Positions 53,630 to 63,573 of a stretch of DNA of 64,000 bases are shown in pieces. Numbering within the stretch: the stretch's first letter is position 1; every line of letters begins with the position of its first letter. A program made the position numbers and the translations under genes. Location: positions 124,001-188,000 of the forward strand of contig JAKTTT010000010.1 of NCBI GenBank assembly GCA_030581615.1, written 5' to 3'. The notes below the pieces were generated by a model that saw only the letters and a program-made list of their open reading frames with translations, was not told the origin of the DNA and ran no database searches. The stretch is from Alloascoidea africana. Its lineage: Eukaryota; Ascomycota; Alloascoideomycetes; Alloascoideales; Alloascoideaceae.

Positions 53630-55867
53630 TTAAATCTTTCGATTGGACCCACCAACTTTCAAACTTTTAACCCTTTTCAATAATCCTTGACTCCCCCCAG
53701 TGGTGGTGGGTGAACCAATTCTTTGTTGTGATTGTGGAGGTGGTGGAGGTGGAGGAGGAGGAGCTCTTCTTGTGTATGCATTAAGAGCTTCATTTGTTGA
53801 AGTTTTTTGCAAGGAAAGTTTATCCGAGTTTGAGTTTGATTCGAACGAATCATCCGAATCTTGTCCACCATCTTTAACAGGACTTAAAGCATGGTAATTA
53901 ATTGGAGGAGGTAAAGCAGGTGGTGGAGCATTACTTTTCCTTGTAAGCATTCTTGCAATTGATTTTTTACGACCCAATCCAGTGTTTGCCGGATTGATTG
54001 GTTTTATTGAATTTGCCGCCTCTTCAATAATTGCAGATCTTGGAGCAATAGAACCTTCTAAAAATGTTGAACTTCCCAATCCTAAAGTAGGATCACCATG
54101 AATCATTTCATTCTTACGTCTTGTATCAAAAGTTTGAGTATCTTCTGGGCCGTTTCTTCCAAGAACCAAATCAATAGCTTGATTTTTTGTATCTTCTGAA
54201 GGAAGACCACTTAGGACATTATTGGGACCATCTGCAGGGAAAGCATTAACTGGGGCCTTTTGAGTATTTTTGTTACGATGAGGAGTGCAAGCATCAAATG
54301 GACCATCATGATGGAAAGCACCACCACCGAAAAACCCGGTAACATCCAGTTTGTCTATTGTATCTAAAGGAGCACCATCTTTCTTCTTTCGATGTCGATG
54401 ACGACGAGAAGATCGTTCTTTACCGTCCTTGTCCTTTGTGGAACGATGATGACGATGACGATGGCGACGATCTGTGGTTTTATCTTTATCTTTATCTTTA
54501 TCTTTTTCATCACGGCCATAGTCTTTATCCTTTGCATGGCGTTCTCGTCGTCTTCTTTCTCTTTCTCTTTCCCTATCTTTATCTCGAATTTCTAAATTAC
54601 GACCGGCAGAAACAGATCTATGATGTTCCGGATCATGTTTTGCGGAGAGAAGACCATTTTCGGTGGAAGATCTTGGGAAATCGGGTCTATTGGGTCTTTT
54701 AGACCCAGTAGAAGATTTGTAATCCGAATTGTCATAGTTGTCTCGTCTTCGTTCTTTCTCACGGGAGGCGTATTCTGGTGGTTGATTACGAGATTTTTGT
54801 CTTCTAGAATGTCTTGGGGGGGAAGGATCCGAGGCAGTAAAGTCCGAGTCGGATCCACTAGGGGCCGAGTCTGAGAAAGAAGCATGTCTGCTAAATAAAG
54901 ATGACAATGTTAGTAGGTATTGGTAGCCAAAAATTTCAAGTTTCAAAAGACAAAGAATGGAAGCTGCTTACGCTGAGGAAGATTTGAGGAAGCGTGAAAA
55001 GGGATTGGAGCTGTGACTTCTAGGCTTTGTTGAACGGCGTCTAGATAAGAAGGACAAGGTTGGTTAGAGTTTCAAGCAATATAGGTCTGGCAATAGCAAC
55101 GTGTTCGAATCCAAAAGTGTATATTTATAGCAAGCATGGAGGTTAAGTTATAAAAGATGGAAGGAAGGGAGCTTGAAAACGAAATGTAGGTAGGGAACGG
55201 GGTATTCTTCAGAATGTTTGGATTGAGTGATTGATTAATTGATTGATTGTTGTTTGTTGTTTATTTTTGATTGTGAGGCGGCTAATGGAAGGTTTTGGAG
55301 CATCCATCCAAGCTCCAAGCTTGCTTGATAAATAGGCTCGGAGAAAGGCAAAGGCAAAGGCAAAGGCAAAAGTGGCACAACAGCACAGAATACATACCCA
55401 GCGGCCCCACGCTCGAAGCCAAACTCGTCGTCGATGGGGTCGTCGGACTCGGACCCGCTGTCCGAGTAGGAGCGACGTCGGTGCCGTCGAGAGCGAGTTC
55501 GAGAGCGAGAGCGAGAGCGAGACTCAGAGTGCGTGTAGGCTCTGTCGGCATCCCAGCTGCCATTTCTCGCGCGATCTTGGGGTCTTCGGACGGAGCTGTT
55601 GTTTTGGGTTCGGGTTCGGGTTCGGTTCGAGGAGGAGTCTGGATAGGGATCTTGTCTGGAGTAGGCGGAGGGCCGACGGGGCGAGTCTCTGGGCCTGTCC
55701 CTGTCGTGGGGGGAGTCGCGGTCCGGCTCGAGGTCTATCAGGTTGTCTCTGGCCGAGTAGGGGCCGGCCAGGGCGTCGGACGAGCGCGAACGCGGTTTGG
55801 GGCGCGGGACGGGCGCGGCCGGGGCGACGAGCGCTCGGAAAGGGTTGTTGGAGTTGAGGGCGGGCAT
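53630..55867 (-). CDS. PAL1 family cell-morphology protein (three exons)
   Basis: Exons 55867-55398, 55040-54972 and 54890-53630 join in phase to 599 residues. Intron 1 (55397-55041) has GTATGT and a CTAG acceptor; intron 2 (54971-54891) has GTAAGC, TACTAAC and TTTAG. Exon 1 begins M-P-A-L-N-S-N-N-P-F-R, exon 2 adds S-S-N-P-F-S-R-F-L-K-S-S-S, and the diagnostic Pal1 core is in exon 3: D-T-I-D-K-L-D-V-T-G-F-F-G-G-G-A-F-H-H-D, then G-P-F-D-A-C-T-P-H-R-N. The remainder is Arg/Asp/Ser-rich and charged, ending in a poly-Pro stretch and a basic tail. Family knowledge: fission yeast Pal1 supports cylindrical growth, and budding yeast Pal1 works at early endocytic sites. Exon 1 is strongly GC-rich, unlike exons 2-3. 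The start is 137 bp from the divergent GPHR start. Confidence 0.88.
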
Positions 55868-56004
55868 GGCTGGCGAGGAAGAGGAAGAGAGAGAGAGAGA
55901 AGGAGAAGGAGAAGGAGAGGGAGAGGAAGGAGGAGTGGTCGCAGCCCACAAAGACACGCCTCTCCAGCCAAACCTCTCCACGGGAATCTCTGACTCGAAC
56001 ATCG
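55868..56004. promoter_or_regulatory. short GC-rich bidirectional promoter (PAL1 / GPHR)
   Basis: Only 137 bp separate the two divergent ATGs. It contains a GA-rich run (about 55878-55928) of the kind that excludes nucleosomes; no TATA seen. Confidence 0.5.
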
Positions 56005-57966
56005 ATGCTGGCTTCTCTGTGCTTCGCGCTCTCCTTCTCGCAGGCCCTGTACTGGACAAACCGCCTGGTCTATCCGCACCTGCCGAACCAGTACGACCGC
56101 GAGCACGACAGCGACGGCGACAGCGATCGTGCCGGTGCTGGAGACTCCCAGGACCAGGACCAGCACCAGAGCCAAGATCAAGACCCCCAGAACCACCAAA
56201 ACGTCTCGCGGACGCTGCTGCGACGGACGACCCGGCTCGTCTTCGCGCTGACGATCGCGCTCGCACTCGTGTTCATCCAGCTGGTGCTGTGCGAGATCGC
56301 GGGCTGGTTCGATGTCCACGGCCGCTACGTGGTCTGGCGGGCCACCACCGTCGGACTGGTGCTGCTGCTGACCTTCGTGACGCCGCTGCTGATCATCACG
56401 GCCCTGACGGCCTCGCTGCTGCCCGAGCTGTCGCGGCGGGCCGTGGCACTGCTGACGGCGCTGGTCTTTGCCCTGTGGCTGTTTCTGTTCCACCGCCTGG
56501 GCCGATATCTGCCTGAGAACTCGAGCTCGTCAGCGACAGCGACGGGCTCGTCACCAAACAGCTCTCTTAGTGGTTCTCTCACCAGCTCGTCGCTGACCAG
56601 CCAGTGCCTCGCTCGAATCTGCCTCGTGGGCGTCTCGGCCATGGCCACGCTGTCGGGCTTCGGCTCCATCACCGCGCCCTACCAGACCTTTCTCGAGCAC
56701 AAGCGGCCCGTGGACGAGAGCGACGTGCTCCGGCTGCGGCGGTCTCTGGCCAACATGGACCAGCTGCTGCGAATCAAGCGGGCGAATCTGGAGTCCGTGG
56801 CCCAGTATGGGGCCCAGTATGGGGCCCAGTATGGGGACCAGTATGGGGACCAGTCCGTGGCCCGGGCGAACAGCTCGTCCTCGCTCTCGCGGTCCTACTC
56901 GAGCCTGTTTCTGACGGCCCTGGGCTCCATCAACAGGCCGGGGCCTCAGCATCAGCATCAGAATCACCAGCAGGATCACCAGCAAGAGCAGGATCCGGGA
57001 CTGGCCATGGTCTCTGCGAAAGACCAGATGGCCCAGTACCGCGCCGCAGAACGCGCCTATCTCGAAACCGAGATCAAGAGCCTCGCGAAAATGTCGCTCC
57101 AGCTCCAGTCGGACCTGAGAGACCTTCGCAAGGAGCTCCGCGGCCAGAAAATGCGCCAAACCGCGCTGGGTCGGCTCTTCCGCAAGGCCTACGCGGTCTT
57201 CGCGGTCTACTGTGTCTACAAGGTGCTCACCATCTCGTGGAAAATGGCCAGCATGCTCATCTTCTTCAAAAAGCATCCGCACTCGGAGTATCGCCCGTCC
57301 CGCTCGAACGACACCGTCTCCGTGACCATCGCCCATATCCTCATCGCGCTGTGCGGCGGCCACGGCGACGTGGACTACGTGTCCCGTCAAGTGGGCTTTT
57401 TGCTCTCGGGAGGGCTGTTCATCGGCTCCTTGGGGCCCATCCACGGAACCCTGAACCACATGTCCAAGGCCACTCCTCTCTCGTTCGGCTCTCAGTCGTT
57501 CTCCCAGTCCCTGACTCTCGTGAACAACCTGTTCATAGCCCAAATCTCCGGAATGTACATCATTTCCCAGTCCTTGTTGATGAGAGGCAACCTGCCCCGC
57601 GAGCTGGTCTCCAGTTCAATGGTAAACAACCTACTTGTGGGCGCCTCTCTCGACATTTATTTCATCGATAATCTATTCAACAGGTTTTTCTCCATCGGCG
57701 CAATTCTCTGCCTGGTCTGTTTGAAAGTGACTGCCCATTATTACTCCCCGGATGCAGAGGACTATAGCTATATTGATCTAAGCACAGAGGAAGAATTCTT
57801 GGGCTATCCCGCTGCCACCACCAGTACAAGTACAAATACAAATACAAATGCAAACCCGATTAATAACTCTTATTCTGGTACACGCCGATACGATCATGAA
57901 AATGCATTTTCCTCTGATCCTATACACGCCGCCGCATCCGATTACGATGATGCAAAACTGCTCTAG
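56005..57966 (+). CDS. GPHR (Golgi pH regulator / ABA GPCR-like) family membrane protein
   Basis: 653 codons, single exon. Hydrophobic segments near residues 1-25, 78-100, 112-135, 145-170 and 205-220, then a cytosolic loop with low-complexity inserts, then further segments near 395-410, 445-490 and 505-580. The GPHR signature lies around residue 207-225 (V-S-A-M-A-T-L-S-G-F-G-S-I-T-A-P-Y); the C-terminal ABA_GPCR region has F-A-V-Y-C-V-Y-K-V-L and L-R-G-like M-R-G-N-L-P. Inserts include four to five A-Q-Y-G/D-Q-Y-G repeats (about 268-288) and Q-H repeats. Family knowledge: GPHR proteins are Golgi/ER anion channels that acidify the Golgi; animals, plants and many fungi have them, S. cerevisiae does not. 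The first 1.7 kb is GC-rich, falling off sharply after about 57700. Start is the first ATG in frame. Confidence 0.8.
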   Translation: MLASLCFALSFSQALYWTNRLVYPHLPNQYDREHDSDGDSDRAGAGDSQDQDQHQSQDQDPQNHQNVSRTLLRRTTRLVFALTIALALVFIQLVLCEIAGWFDVHGRYVVWRATTVGLVLLLTFVTPLLIITALTASLLPELSRRAVALLTALVFALWLFLFHRLGRYLPENSSSSATATGSSPNSSLSGSLTSSSLTSQCLARICLVGVSAMATLSGFGSITAPYQTFLEHKRPVDESDVLRLRRSLANMDQLLRIKRANLESVAQYGAQYGAQYGDQYGDQSVARANSSSSLSRSYSSLFLTALGSINRPGPQHQHQNHQQDHQQEQDPGLAMVSAKDQMAQYRAAERAYLETEIKSLAKMSLQLQSDLRDLRKELRGQKMRQTALGRLFRKAYAVFAVYCVYKVLTISWKMASMLIFFKKHPHSEYRPSRSNDTVSVTIAHILIALCGGHGDVDYVSRQVGFLLSGGLFIGSLGPIHGTLNHMSKATPLSFGSQSFSQSLTLVNNLFIAQISGMYIISQSLLMRGNLPRELVSSSMVNNLLVGASLDIYFIDNLFNRFFSIGAILCLVCLKVTAHYYSPDAEDYSYIDLSTEEEFLGYPAATTSTSTNTNTNANPINNSYSGTRRYDHENAFSSDPIHAAASDYDDAKLL

Positions 57967-58013
57967 AAGAACATGTGGTGATGATTAACCACCGCTGTAA
58001 TTTTAAACCAATC

Positions 58014-58040
58014 TTTCATCTTTCATCTTTCATCTTTCAT
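58014..58040. repeat. TTTCATC 7-mer repeat
   Basis: Four near-perfect TTTCATC units just after the GPHR stop. Confidence 0.75.
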
Positions 58041-58236
58041 CCAAATTCCCCCGGTACTATTCTTTTCAAATATTTGTAGAATTAATTTAGATTTTTTATT
58101 CTCATTTGCAAAATTGGAAAAGCATTAGCAAAAGCATTAGCATTTAGATGCTAAATATGCAACATCACCCTAATCATTGAATATGGATAACCTATATAAA
58201 ATCAAAAAAAATATACATGTGTGGCAGTAAAAATAC

Positions 58237-59370
58237 TTAACATGCTTCATTCAATTTTTGGGCAATTTCCACAAGATCAAAAATCTCTTTATTTTTGGTA
58301 TCCTCCTCCTCGATTTCAATTTTTGTAAAATTCCTATTCATTAGTGATCCTTTCCCATTTAATACAAATCCATCCATTTTTTTATAAAAACGAAATCGAT
58401 TTCTATTAACCTTGTCAAAAGAATTTAAACTTGGTAAAATGGTTTTGCAAGGAGGATAAAACACAAATTCTTGTTCCACTGGTTCAACCAGTTCCTCTTG
58501 TTCCTTTTGCTCCACTGGTTCCTCAGTTATATCCCCCGAGTCTCTATAAACTCTCCATCCAGGAATAAAACTGTTCAAATATGTTTGTAATTCGTAAACA
58601 TTTCCATCTTTCTCCAACCCAACCATCTTTCTTATTGTATCGGGTCGAATAGATACATAGGACCGAACAATATGCGCCAATATCGTCGTTGTAAGATTCG
58701 CCTTTAAACTTTGAATCAAGGGTAAAATAAACAAAAATGAATTGTTTAACCAGGGATTCCTTTCATTATCATCTTGTTCTATTGAATTTTCTTCTCTGTT
58801 CTCACTTCTGGAGGATCCTCTTATAGGAGAATTCTGATCGGATGTGGCATCTGATAACACCTCATCCTCATCATCGTTTTTAACACCATCGGTTCCATCA
58901 TCAGATTCAGATTCAATTCTTCGATCCCCTTTCAAAATCATCCATATCTTGTTCAAATCCCATTCAACAAAACCCGCTACAAGTTCAATTGAAAGGTTTA
59001 ATTGTTCAGAACTTTTCAACCCAGAAGATTTCATCTTCTCAATTCGCTTTGCAACCAGTCTAGCCTCCATTCTTCATTTTTACAACTTTTTGATTTAGTT
59101 ATCGCGCATTCCAATCAAATCAAATCGCTTTCTATCATCCACTTACAATTCATCATTATCCAAAAGCGCCAACAAATAAACAATATAAAATTGTGAAATG
59201 TAAGGATAATGATCATGATGCATCATATCATCCTCTTGCTCTTGCTTTTGCCGCCATATCACAACCTCATTCATCCGACAATGCTCCACAAGCCATGCAG
59301 ATTGAACGGGCTGAGAATTCAAAGCATTCTTATACCTCACGGGGCTTAAACAATCCAGAGAAACAACCAT
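58237..59370 (-). CDS. CSN8/PSMD8-like PCI-domain protein, probable COP9 signalosome subunit 8 (two exons)
   Basis: Exons 59370-59147 and 59071-58237 join in phase 2 to 352 residues; the intron has GTAAGT, a GATAACTAA branch and an AAG acceptor. The junction restores Y-L-L-A-L-L-D-N-D-E-L-M-E-A-R-L-V-A-K-R-I, closely like the CSN8 stretch Y-L-L-Q-N-D-x-N-N-A-R-x-L-W-K-R-I. After an acidic insert, the winged-helix part reads A-H-I-V-R-S-Y-V-S-I-R-P-D-T-I-R-K-M-V-G-L, again as in CSN8. The ending, I-P-G-W-R-V, fits too. Family knowledge: CSN8 is a small subunit of the COP9 signalosome, which removes Nedd8/Rub1 from cullins; many yeasts have reduced complexes. Alternatives: the Rpn12 or eIF3k relatives of the same fold. 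Divergent from MHR1, 204 bp apart. Confidence 0.6.
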
Positions 59371-59574
59371 AAATATATCACAAGATGATTATTGGTGATC
59401 AGATTTAGGAGGTCCCCTCCTCTTTCTTTTGGGGTGTACGGGTGTTTTGTAGTGGGTAGCAGCACTCCCCACGGCACAACTGTCAAGGCTGCTGCTCGAC
59501 TTGTGCTGGGAAAAACTCAACCACTCGTTTCCGACAGAGAAGAATCACCAAATCTTTTCAAAATCCACCACGGT

Positions 59575-60396
59575 ATGGCCTCGGTTAGATTCAGAAATCA
59601 TCAGTGGCTTGCTTCCAAAGGATTTGCACCCCAGGTGTATCTATTTAGAAACCTGGAGAGTGGCCAGGTTTTGTACTCTCAGAGTCCACACTACACAGTT
59701 CGTACCCTCCTCTTACAATTAATTGTTGTTCTGGCTTTCAATAATCTAACAATCACTGCCCCATTCCATTAGGATTATCAAATTAAAACCCAATTCCAGA
59801 GACCGAACTGGGAAAACAGGAAACCGTCAACACGTCGAGACATTTGGCGAATCATGGCAGTTGCATCTTTCCCGAATCACAGACTTGCAGTTGAAGCTTA
59901 CGAATCATTGGTAACTCTACGGCATTATCGTGAAGTGGTTTTCCGTAAAGATGCAGAAAAATTGCGGAAAAGAAATGAGAATGGGAACATTTGGTATTCG
60001 GCCCAATTTAGACCAACGTGGTCCCAAGAGGCCGTTGCGGATCTGGCAACGGTGACAGAGAATTTAACGCCTAAAGTCTCGGGATTTGTCAGAAACAATG
60101 GAGGGTTTAAAGCTTTGGATTTGAAAAGTATAAAGATTTATTGGGAAGATGAATGGCGGAAGGGGGACTTGAAACACTGGGACTCCCAGATATTGCATGA
60201 GATTCTTCCAAGAACAAGCCCCAGAGAGGAATTTGTGGCCCTGAAAGAGCTCGCAGCAAGGACTCTGGAGGACATTGACCAGGCCGTCGCAGAGACAAAC
60301 CGAATCAGAGACCTCAAGCTCCAGACGACACCGGCCAGTGCCAGTGCCAGTGCCAGTGCCAGTGCTAGCGCTGGGGCCAGTGAGATTAAACCATAG
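59575..60396 (+). CDS. MHR1: mitochondrial ribosomal protein mL67 / recombination protein Mhr1 (two exons)
   Basis: Exons 59575-59697 and 59773-60396 join in phase 0 to 248 residues. The intron (59698-59772) has an unusual GTTCGT donor, a TCTAAC branch and a TTAG acceptor. Exon 1 carries V-R-F-R-N-H-Q, F-A-P-Q-V-Y-L-F-R-N-L-E-S-G-Q-V-L-Y-S-Q. Exon 2 opens D-Y-Q-I-K-T-Q-F-Q-R-P-N-W-E-N-R-K-P-S and continues with R-R-D-I-W, R-K-D-A-E-K-L-R-K-R-N-E-N-G-N-I-W-Y-S, F-R-P-T-W-S-Q-E-A-V-A-D-L and I-Y-W-E-D-E-W-R-K-G-D; each block matches yeast Mhr1 (226 residues). The tail is an Ala-Ser run from a CCAGTG hexamer repeat. Family knowledge: Mhr1 is both the mitoribosomal large-subunit protein mL67 and a mitochondrial strand-pairing factor for mtDNA inheritance. 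Confidence 0.92.
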
Positions 60397-60782
60397 ATGA
60401 ATTGTATACCTTGGTACTTGTAAATAGAAGCCGAGCAAGCCCATCATGTTTTTTTGTTTTTTTTTTGTTTTGGCCGTCATGTGTTTGCGGATTTGGTTTC
60501 TCGCGGATGTTTGTTAGCCAGGAAGGAAATCTCCCCATTTTTTTCCCAGCCTGAACTTTCTCGGGGCGTATTAAATAGGAAGCAAGGACTCTTGGGAAAA
60601 GACATTTAGTTCCTTCTCTCTCCTTCTTCTTCTTCTTCTTCATCATCCTCACCATTCTGTCTTGACCTTCTCGACTGCCGCCCAAGCATCCACGGGGCCC
60701 TGTAGATTTCGCACACTCTGCTCCCACGCTCTCTGTTTTTAGCCTTTTTTTTCCCCTTTCGGGCGTCCTTTTTGGCATCATC
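60397..60782 (+). promoter_or_regulatory. MHR1 3' flank and SUR2 promoter
   Basis: 386 bp; T-tracts at 60449-60467 (terminator-like for MHR1), then a CTT-rich pyrimidine run at 60617-60645 and a C/T-rich leader ahead of the SUR2 ATG. No clear TATA box. Confidence 0.45.
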
Positions 60783-61760
60783 ATGTCTTACTCAAAGCTT
60801 AACTCCACGCTACCACCACCAGTCATCTTGTCCCGCAAGCCAGACCTGCTGCCCTTCGTTTCGGACCAGGCATTGGCTCTGGCGCTTCCGGTGATCGCCT
60901 ACTGGACATATTCGAGTTTTTTCCACATTATCGACATCTACGATCACTGGCCCCAGTATCGAATCCATCCTCCCGAAGAAATAGCAAAGCGTAACAAGGC
61001 AACTCTGCAGAATGTTATCACCGAGGTTATCTTTCAGCACTTTATTCAAACAGTTACAGGAATCGCAATGAATGTTTACGACCCTCCAATTGCAACCACA
61101 GGAATGGAACTTTACGATCTCTGGTCCATTAAACAAAAAGTTCCGATTTTGCCGGACTTTTTCGTATCTTTTTGGTACTACATTCTCCTACCAGCGGGAC
61201 AAATCTTTATTGCCTTTGCAATTATCGATACATGGCAGTATTTTTTGCATAGGTTGATGCATAGTTATCGATTCCTCTATAAACATCTGCACTCAAGACA
61301 TCATCGTCTTTATGTCCCTTACGCCTATGGAGCTCTGTATAACGCTCCCCTTGAAGGTTTCCTTCTCGATACCCTCGGCACTGGGATTGCCTCCATAGTC
61401 ACGAATTTGACTCCAAGACAGTGTATTATCCTTTACACTTTTGCAACGTTGAAGACTATTGATGATCATTGTGGATATGCTTTACCTTGGGATCCATTCC
61501 AAAAATTGTTCCCCAATAATGCAGTTTATCATGATATTCATCATCAACATTTTGGTATCAAAACAAATTATTCCCAACCTTTCTTTACATTTTGGGATAA
61601 ACTTTTGAAAACAGAATATCATGGTAATAAATCGTATTTTGCAAGACAAAAGGAAATTAATATTCGAAAATACAAGGAATTTTTGGAAGATAGAACAACA
61701 AGAATAAATTCTTCATCATCTGAAGATGAGGATGATTTACTTACAAAGAAGAACAATTGA
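60783..61760 (+). CDS. SUR2: sphinganine C4-hydroxylase (fatty acid hydroxylase superfamily)
   Basis: 325 codons, single exon (S. cerevisiae Sur2 349). Three to four hydrophobic segments (about residues 28-45, 85-100, 133-155, 200-220). The diiron His clusters are complete: H-R-L-M-H, H-S-R-H-H and Y-H-D-I-H-H-Q-H-F. The set F-L-Y-K-H-L-H-S-R-H-H-R-L-Y-V-P-Y-A-Y-G-A-L-Y-N, the D-D-H-C-G-Y turn and I-K-T-N-Y-S-Q-P-F-F-T-F-W-D are those of Sur2 rather than the sterol desaturases Erg3/Erg25. Family knowledge: ER enzyme using O2 and cytochrome b5 to convert dihydrosphingosine to phytosphingosine. The C-terminal 20 residues are charged and low complexity. Confidence 0.93.
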   Translation: MSYSKLNSTLPPPVILSRKPDLLPFVSDQALALALPVIAYWTYSSFFHIIDIYDHWPQYRIHPPEEIAKRNKATLQNVITEVIFQHFIQTVTGIAMNVYDPPIATTGMELYDLWSIKQKVPILPDFFVSFWYYILLPAGQIFIAFAIIDTWQYFLHRLMHSYRFLYKHLHSRHHRLYVPYAYGALYNAPLEGFLLDTLGTGIASIVTNLTPRQCIILYTFATLKTIDDHCGYALPWDPFQKLFPNNAVYHDIHHQHFGIKTNYSQPFFTFWDKLLKTEYHGNKSYFARQKEINIRKYKEFLEDRTTRINSSSSEDEDDLLTKKNN

Positions 61761-61974
61761 ACAAGAGAATTGAGCGATTATTATAATGTGAATGATGATA
61801 TGAATTTGGATTATTTTTTTTGTGACTTCTTTTTTTTGGACCTTGATAGTCAAAGCGTGTCTCTACCACACTATGAACCCATTTTTTTTTTTTTTTTGAC
61901 CTAATACATTAATTAATTAATTAATTATAACGCCCCATATACTACTGTATACCTTTCTTTCTTAAAAAAATATT
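61761..61974. other. convergent 3' flanks of SUR2 and the METTL25-like gene
   Basis: 214 bp with T-runs (61815-61840, 61880-61900) and a TTAA tetramer repeat at 61911-61927, typical of overlapping 3' processing signals. Confidence 0.5.
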
Positions 61975-63573
61975 TTATGTACTTTGCAGTTTCACCGCTC
62001 TAATGTTTATATTTCTTGCCGAGATGCTTTCATCAAATAATGCTTCAACATCCACCACAATAGCATCAGTTCCAAGTGTTTCACAAAGATACTCAAATCT
62101 ATCCGTTATGATCAAAGATTCGACAATCGGACCTAAACACGCGGATAAAAAAGTCCACAAAATCGCAACATGATTGTATAAATTGGGGGTTTCATCCAAT
62201 ACTTGTTGATATCGTGTGACCTGCCGATCTTGAGTTTCTCTTGATTTCAAATTTGGGAAAATAGAATCCGGACTCCTCATTTTCGTCCTAACTGCTTCGA
62301 CGTACGATACAAAATCTGTAAACTTGTTATCGTTAATAGAACCAATTTTAAACCTAGCAGAGGAGGATGATGAATCTTGAAAAGTAGAACCGCTAGAAAC
62401 AATGAGCTTTTCCAACATTGCTCGATACAAATGTTTTGTAAAAAAAATTGTCCTTTGGGATTGTGTCCAATTCGAACTTGATTGCATTGATACCATTTTG
62501 GCAATTTTGGTCAAGTTATACCTCCCCCCATTATTTGCCTCTTCTGCCCCAAGAACATGCCGGTAGAAATTACTCAATGGGAATCCAGAATTGATTCCAG
62601 CATTGGTCGATACAAGATTGTAACAACACCCAACGATTGAAATTGCCTTGAATTTCCCATCTGAAGTAAATGCTCTCAAGGCGTGCACAGTTAGATCACC
62701 ACAGGCATGTAAACCAGTTAAAATGTACTTGTCAGGAGAAATTTGCTGGAATAATTCCATAACGTCTTTATGATGTTGAATTCTCTTGGTTAGGTAACGA
62801 ATTTTACCAGAACCTGTCTGAGGCTTTAGATCTTCATGTTTACCTTGATCTCGATCCAGCTTCTTGCTTCCTCCACTTCGCTCTTCATCATCCTCAACGG
62901 CATACACATCAATCCCATATTTCAAAGTCAGAGCACGGCATAGATATCCTTTGCCGCTACCCAGATCCACCACCGTACGAACTCCAGTTTCACAACAAAG
63001 ACTATTCAAATCATGCGCAAGTCGTGACACTTCATGGTTTTTCTTTTTCGACATGCCATCTGATAGAGGCCGCTGTAAAAAAGGAATTGAATCTCGATCA
63101 TGTTTCGGGATTTTCGGTGCTTTCATCAATACGTGGTCAGAAACAATGTTGAGAAAATCTTGTAATGATTTTGGAAATTTTCTATCATTAGCATTTGACT
63201 TTCGAGAGATCAAACAATCAATGACTTGATCCAATGGGACCGATTCAAAATATTCTTGCCATTCTTTTGGGACAAGAATAGTGTATAAATCCGAATCTTT
63301 GCCAATATTCCCACCAGTTTTTTGGTCTATACCATCCTCCGCCTCAGATTTGTCGAAAATGCTCTGCTTGATCCTACTATCTATGAAAAAATCAACAATG
63401 TGTGCTTCTTTTGCTAGTCTTTGTAACCAAAAATGTTTAAAAGCTTCCCCCAACGAAATTGAATATTGATGAATCTCTTCATAACTATATCTTTCTGTAC
63501 ATGCTTTGCCTTCTTGTCGTTGTGGTTGGAATTTTTCAGGTAGTGGGAATTTATGTGGTGGTGGTGTATGCAT
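61975..63573 (-). CDS. METTL25/RRNAD1-type SAM-dependent methyltransferase-like protein (Methyltransf_32)
   Basis: 532 codons from ATG at 63573. The SAM-binding motif I is R-T-V-V-D-L-G-S-G-K-G-Y-L-C-R-A-L (about residues 190-206), followed by V-Y-A-V-E-D-D, then the family marks L-T-G-L-H-A-C-G-D-L-T-V-H-A-L and I-S-I-V-G-C-C-Y-N-L-V. The helical N-terminal half and the C-terminal block ending V-D-V-E-A-L-F-D-E-S fit METTL25/METTL25B length. Family knowledge: human METTL25B (RRNAD1) is a METTL25 relative and human METTL25 has been linked to His methylation, but substrates in fungi are not known to me. No intron or targeting signal seen. Confidence 0.8.
   Translation of the reverse strand: MHTPPPHKFPLPEKFQPQRQEGKACTERYSYEEIHQYSISLGEAFKHFWLQRLAKEAHIVDFFIDSRIKQSIFDKSEAEDGIDQKTGGNIGKDSDLYTILVPKEWQEYFESVPLDQVIDCLISRKSNANDRKFPKSLQDFLNIVSDHVLMKAPKIPKHDRDSIPFLQRPLSDGMSKKKNHEVSRLAHDLNSLCCETGVRTVVDLGSGKGYLCRALTLKYGIDVYAVEDDEERSGGSKKLDRDQGKHEDLKPQTGSGKIRYLTKRIQHHKDVMELFQQISPDKYILTGLHACGDLTVHALRAFTSDGKFKAISIVGCCYNLVSTNAGINSGFPLSNFYRHVLGAEEANNGGRYNLTKIAKMVSMQSSSNWTQSQRTIFFTKHLYRAMLEKLIVSSGSTFQDSSSSSARFKIGSINDNKFTDFVSYVEAVRTKMRSPDSIFPNLKSRETQDRQVTRYQQVLDETPNLYNHVAILWTFLSACLGPIVESLIITDRFEYLCETLGTDAIVVDVEALFDESISARNINIRAVKLQST

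Noticed and set aside
55090-55110. B-box-like GTTCGAATCC suggesting a tRNA gene
   Set aside because: No acceptor, D or anticodon arm around it; it lies in PAL1 intron 1.
55235-56266. Separate 343-codon gene on the minus strand overlapping the GPHR start
   Set aside because: Its useful part is PAL1 exon 1 (from ATG 55867 to the GTATGT donor at 55397); the rest is antisense to GPHR or intronic.
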